Shown piece by piece: positions 63,997-64,000 of a DNA stretch of 64,000 nucleotides. The position numbers were made by a program, and so were the translations under genes. A model generated the notes under the pieces. That model saw only the letters and a program-made list of their open reading frames with translations, was not told where the DNA came from and searched no databases. Source of the DNA: Nitrosomonas stercoris. GTDB lineage: Bacteria > Pseudomonadota > Gammaproteobacteria > Burkholderiales > Nitrosomonadaceae. The stretch's first letter is position 1; each line of letters opens with the position of its first letter. Where the stretch lies: assembly GCA_006742785.1 (NCBI GenBank), contig AP019755.1, positions 2,256,920 to 2,320,919 of the forward strand. Direction: 5' to 3'.

Positions 63997-64000
63997 TTAT

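Larger units (their letters stand above)
62121..64000 (+). mobile_element. Left end of a genomic island integrated at the 3' end of guaA
   Basis: From the guaA stop onward the DNA changes: the gene order ends, base composition becomes clearly GC-richer (in the integrase gene), and a tyrosine integrase and an AlpA-type regulator appear in the order usual at the end of P4-type islands. The attachment site is presumably in the last bases of guaA; the other end and the cargo lie beyond the window. The first 300 bp contain a terminator and repeated operator-like motifs. Confidence 0.8.

Overview
The window is a mostly well-packed bacterial chromosome segment from an ammonia-oxidising betaproteobacterium of the genus Nitrosomonas (close to N. 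europaea / N. eutropha; the species cannot be fixed from sequence alone). The decisive evidence is a complete hydroxylamine-oxidation cluster on the minus strand at 13150-17435. It encodes octaheme hydroxylamine oxidoreductase (hao), haoB, tetraheme cytochrome c554 (cycA) and the NapC/NirT-type quinone reductase cM552 (cycB). Most of the window is AT-rich by eye. It has no tRNA, rRNA or CRISPR array that I can see.

Layout. (1) 1-12985, minus strand: a long housekeeping and envelope-stress run. Read in the direction of transcription it is miaB-phoH-ybeY-corC, then rpoE-rseA-mucD-glutaredoxin, then lepA-lepB-DUF4845-rnc-era-pdxJ-acpS (acpS cut by the window edge). rseA carries an in-frame TAA just before its membrane segment, and recO is missing from its usual place between era and pdxJ. 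(2) 13150-17779, minus: the hao cluster preceded by rpsT. (3) 18082-25460, plus: acs, an MBL-fold hydrolase, a truncated regulatory-type PTS (EIIA-Man, HPr, EI) and metX-metW. (4) 25476-34059: an unknown exported protein, lysS, glnS, an NlpC/P60 lipoprotein, the ppsR-ppsA pair and an Mth938-domain protein. (5) 34183-45206, plus: alaA-hom-thrC, then sdhB-sdhE-gltA-sucA-sucB, a TCA block without sdhCDA or lpd beside it. (6) 45220-49216, minus: dapE, mlaF, a STAS-fused mlaE and lgt. (7) 49352-58958: ilvD, a DUF255 thioredoxin-fold protein, a small cytochrome c with a clear terminator, a hydroxyacid dehydrogenase, a 146-bp foldback repeat (MITE-like), an MHS-type transporter, a GNAT-like protein, hda, a HAD phosphatase and a TIGR04073 exosortase-associated protein. 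(8) 59080-62120: guaB-guaA. (9) 62121-64000: the left end of a genomic island inserted right after guaA. It has a P4-type tyrosine integrase and an AlpA-type regulator, visibly higher GC and several inverted repeats; it runs off the window.

How the parts fit. The hao cluster supplies electrons from hydroxylamine: HAO passes them to c554, then cM552, then quinone. The TCA, aspartate-family, branched-chain and PEP synthase genes are biosynthetic, as expected in a chemolithoautotroph. The PTS fragment lacks sugar-specific membrane components and looks regulatory. The most noteworthy items are the interrupted anti-sigma gene rseA, the fresh-looking island junction at guaA with its repeated operator-like motif, the MITE-like element with possible decayed copies (one at the missing-recO site), and the highly acidic tail of cM552.
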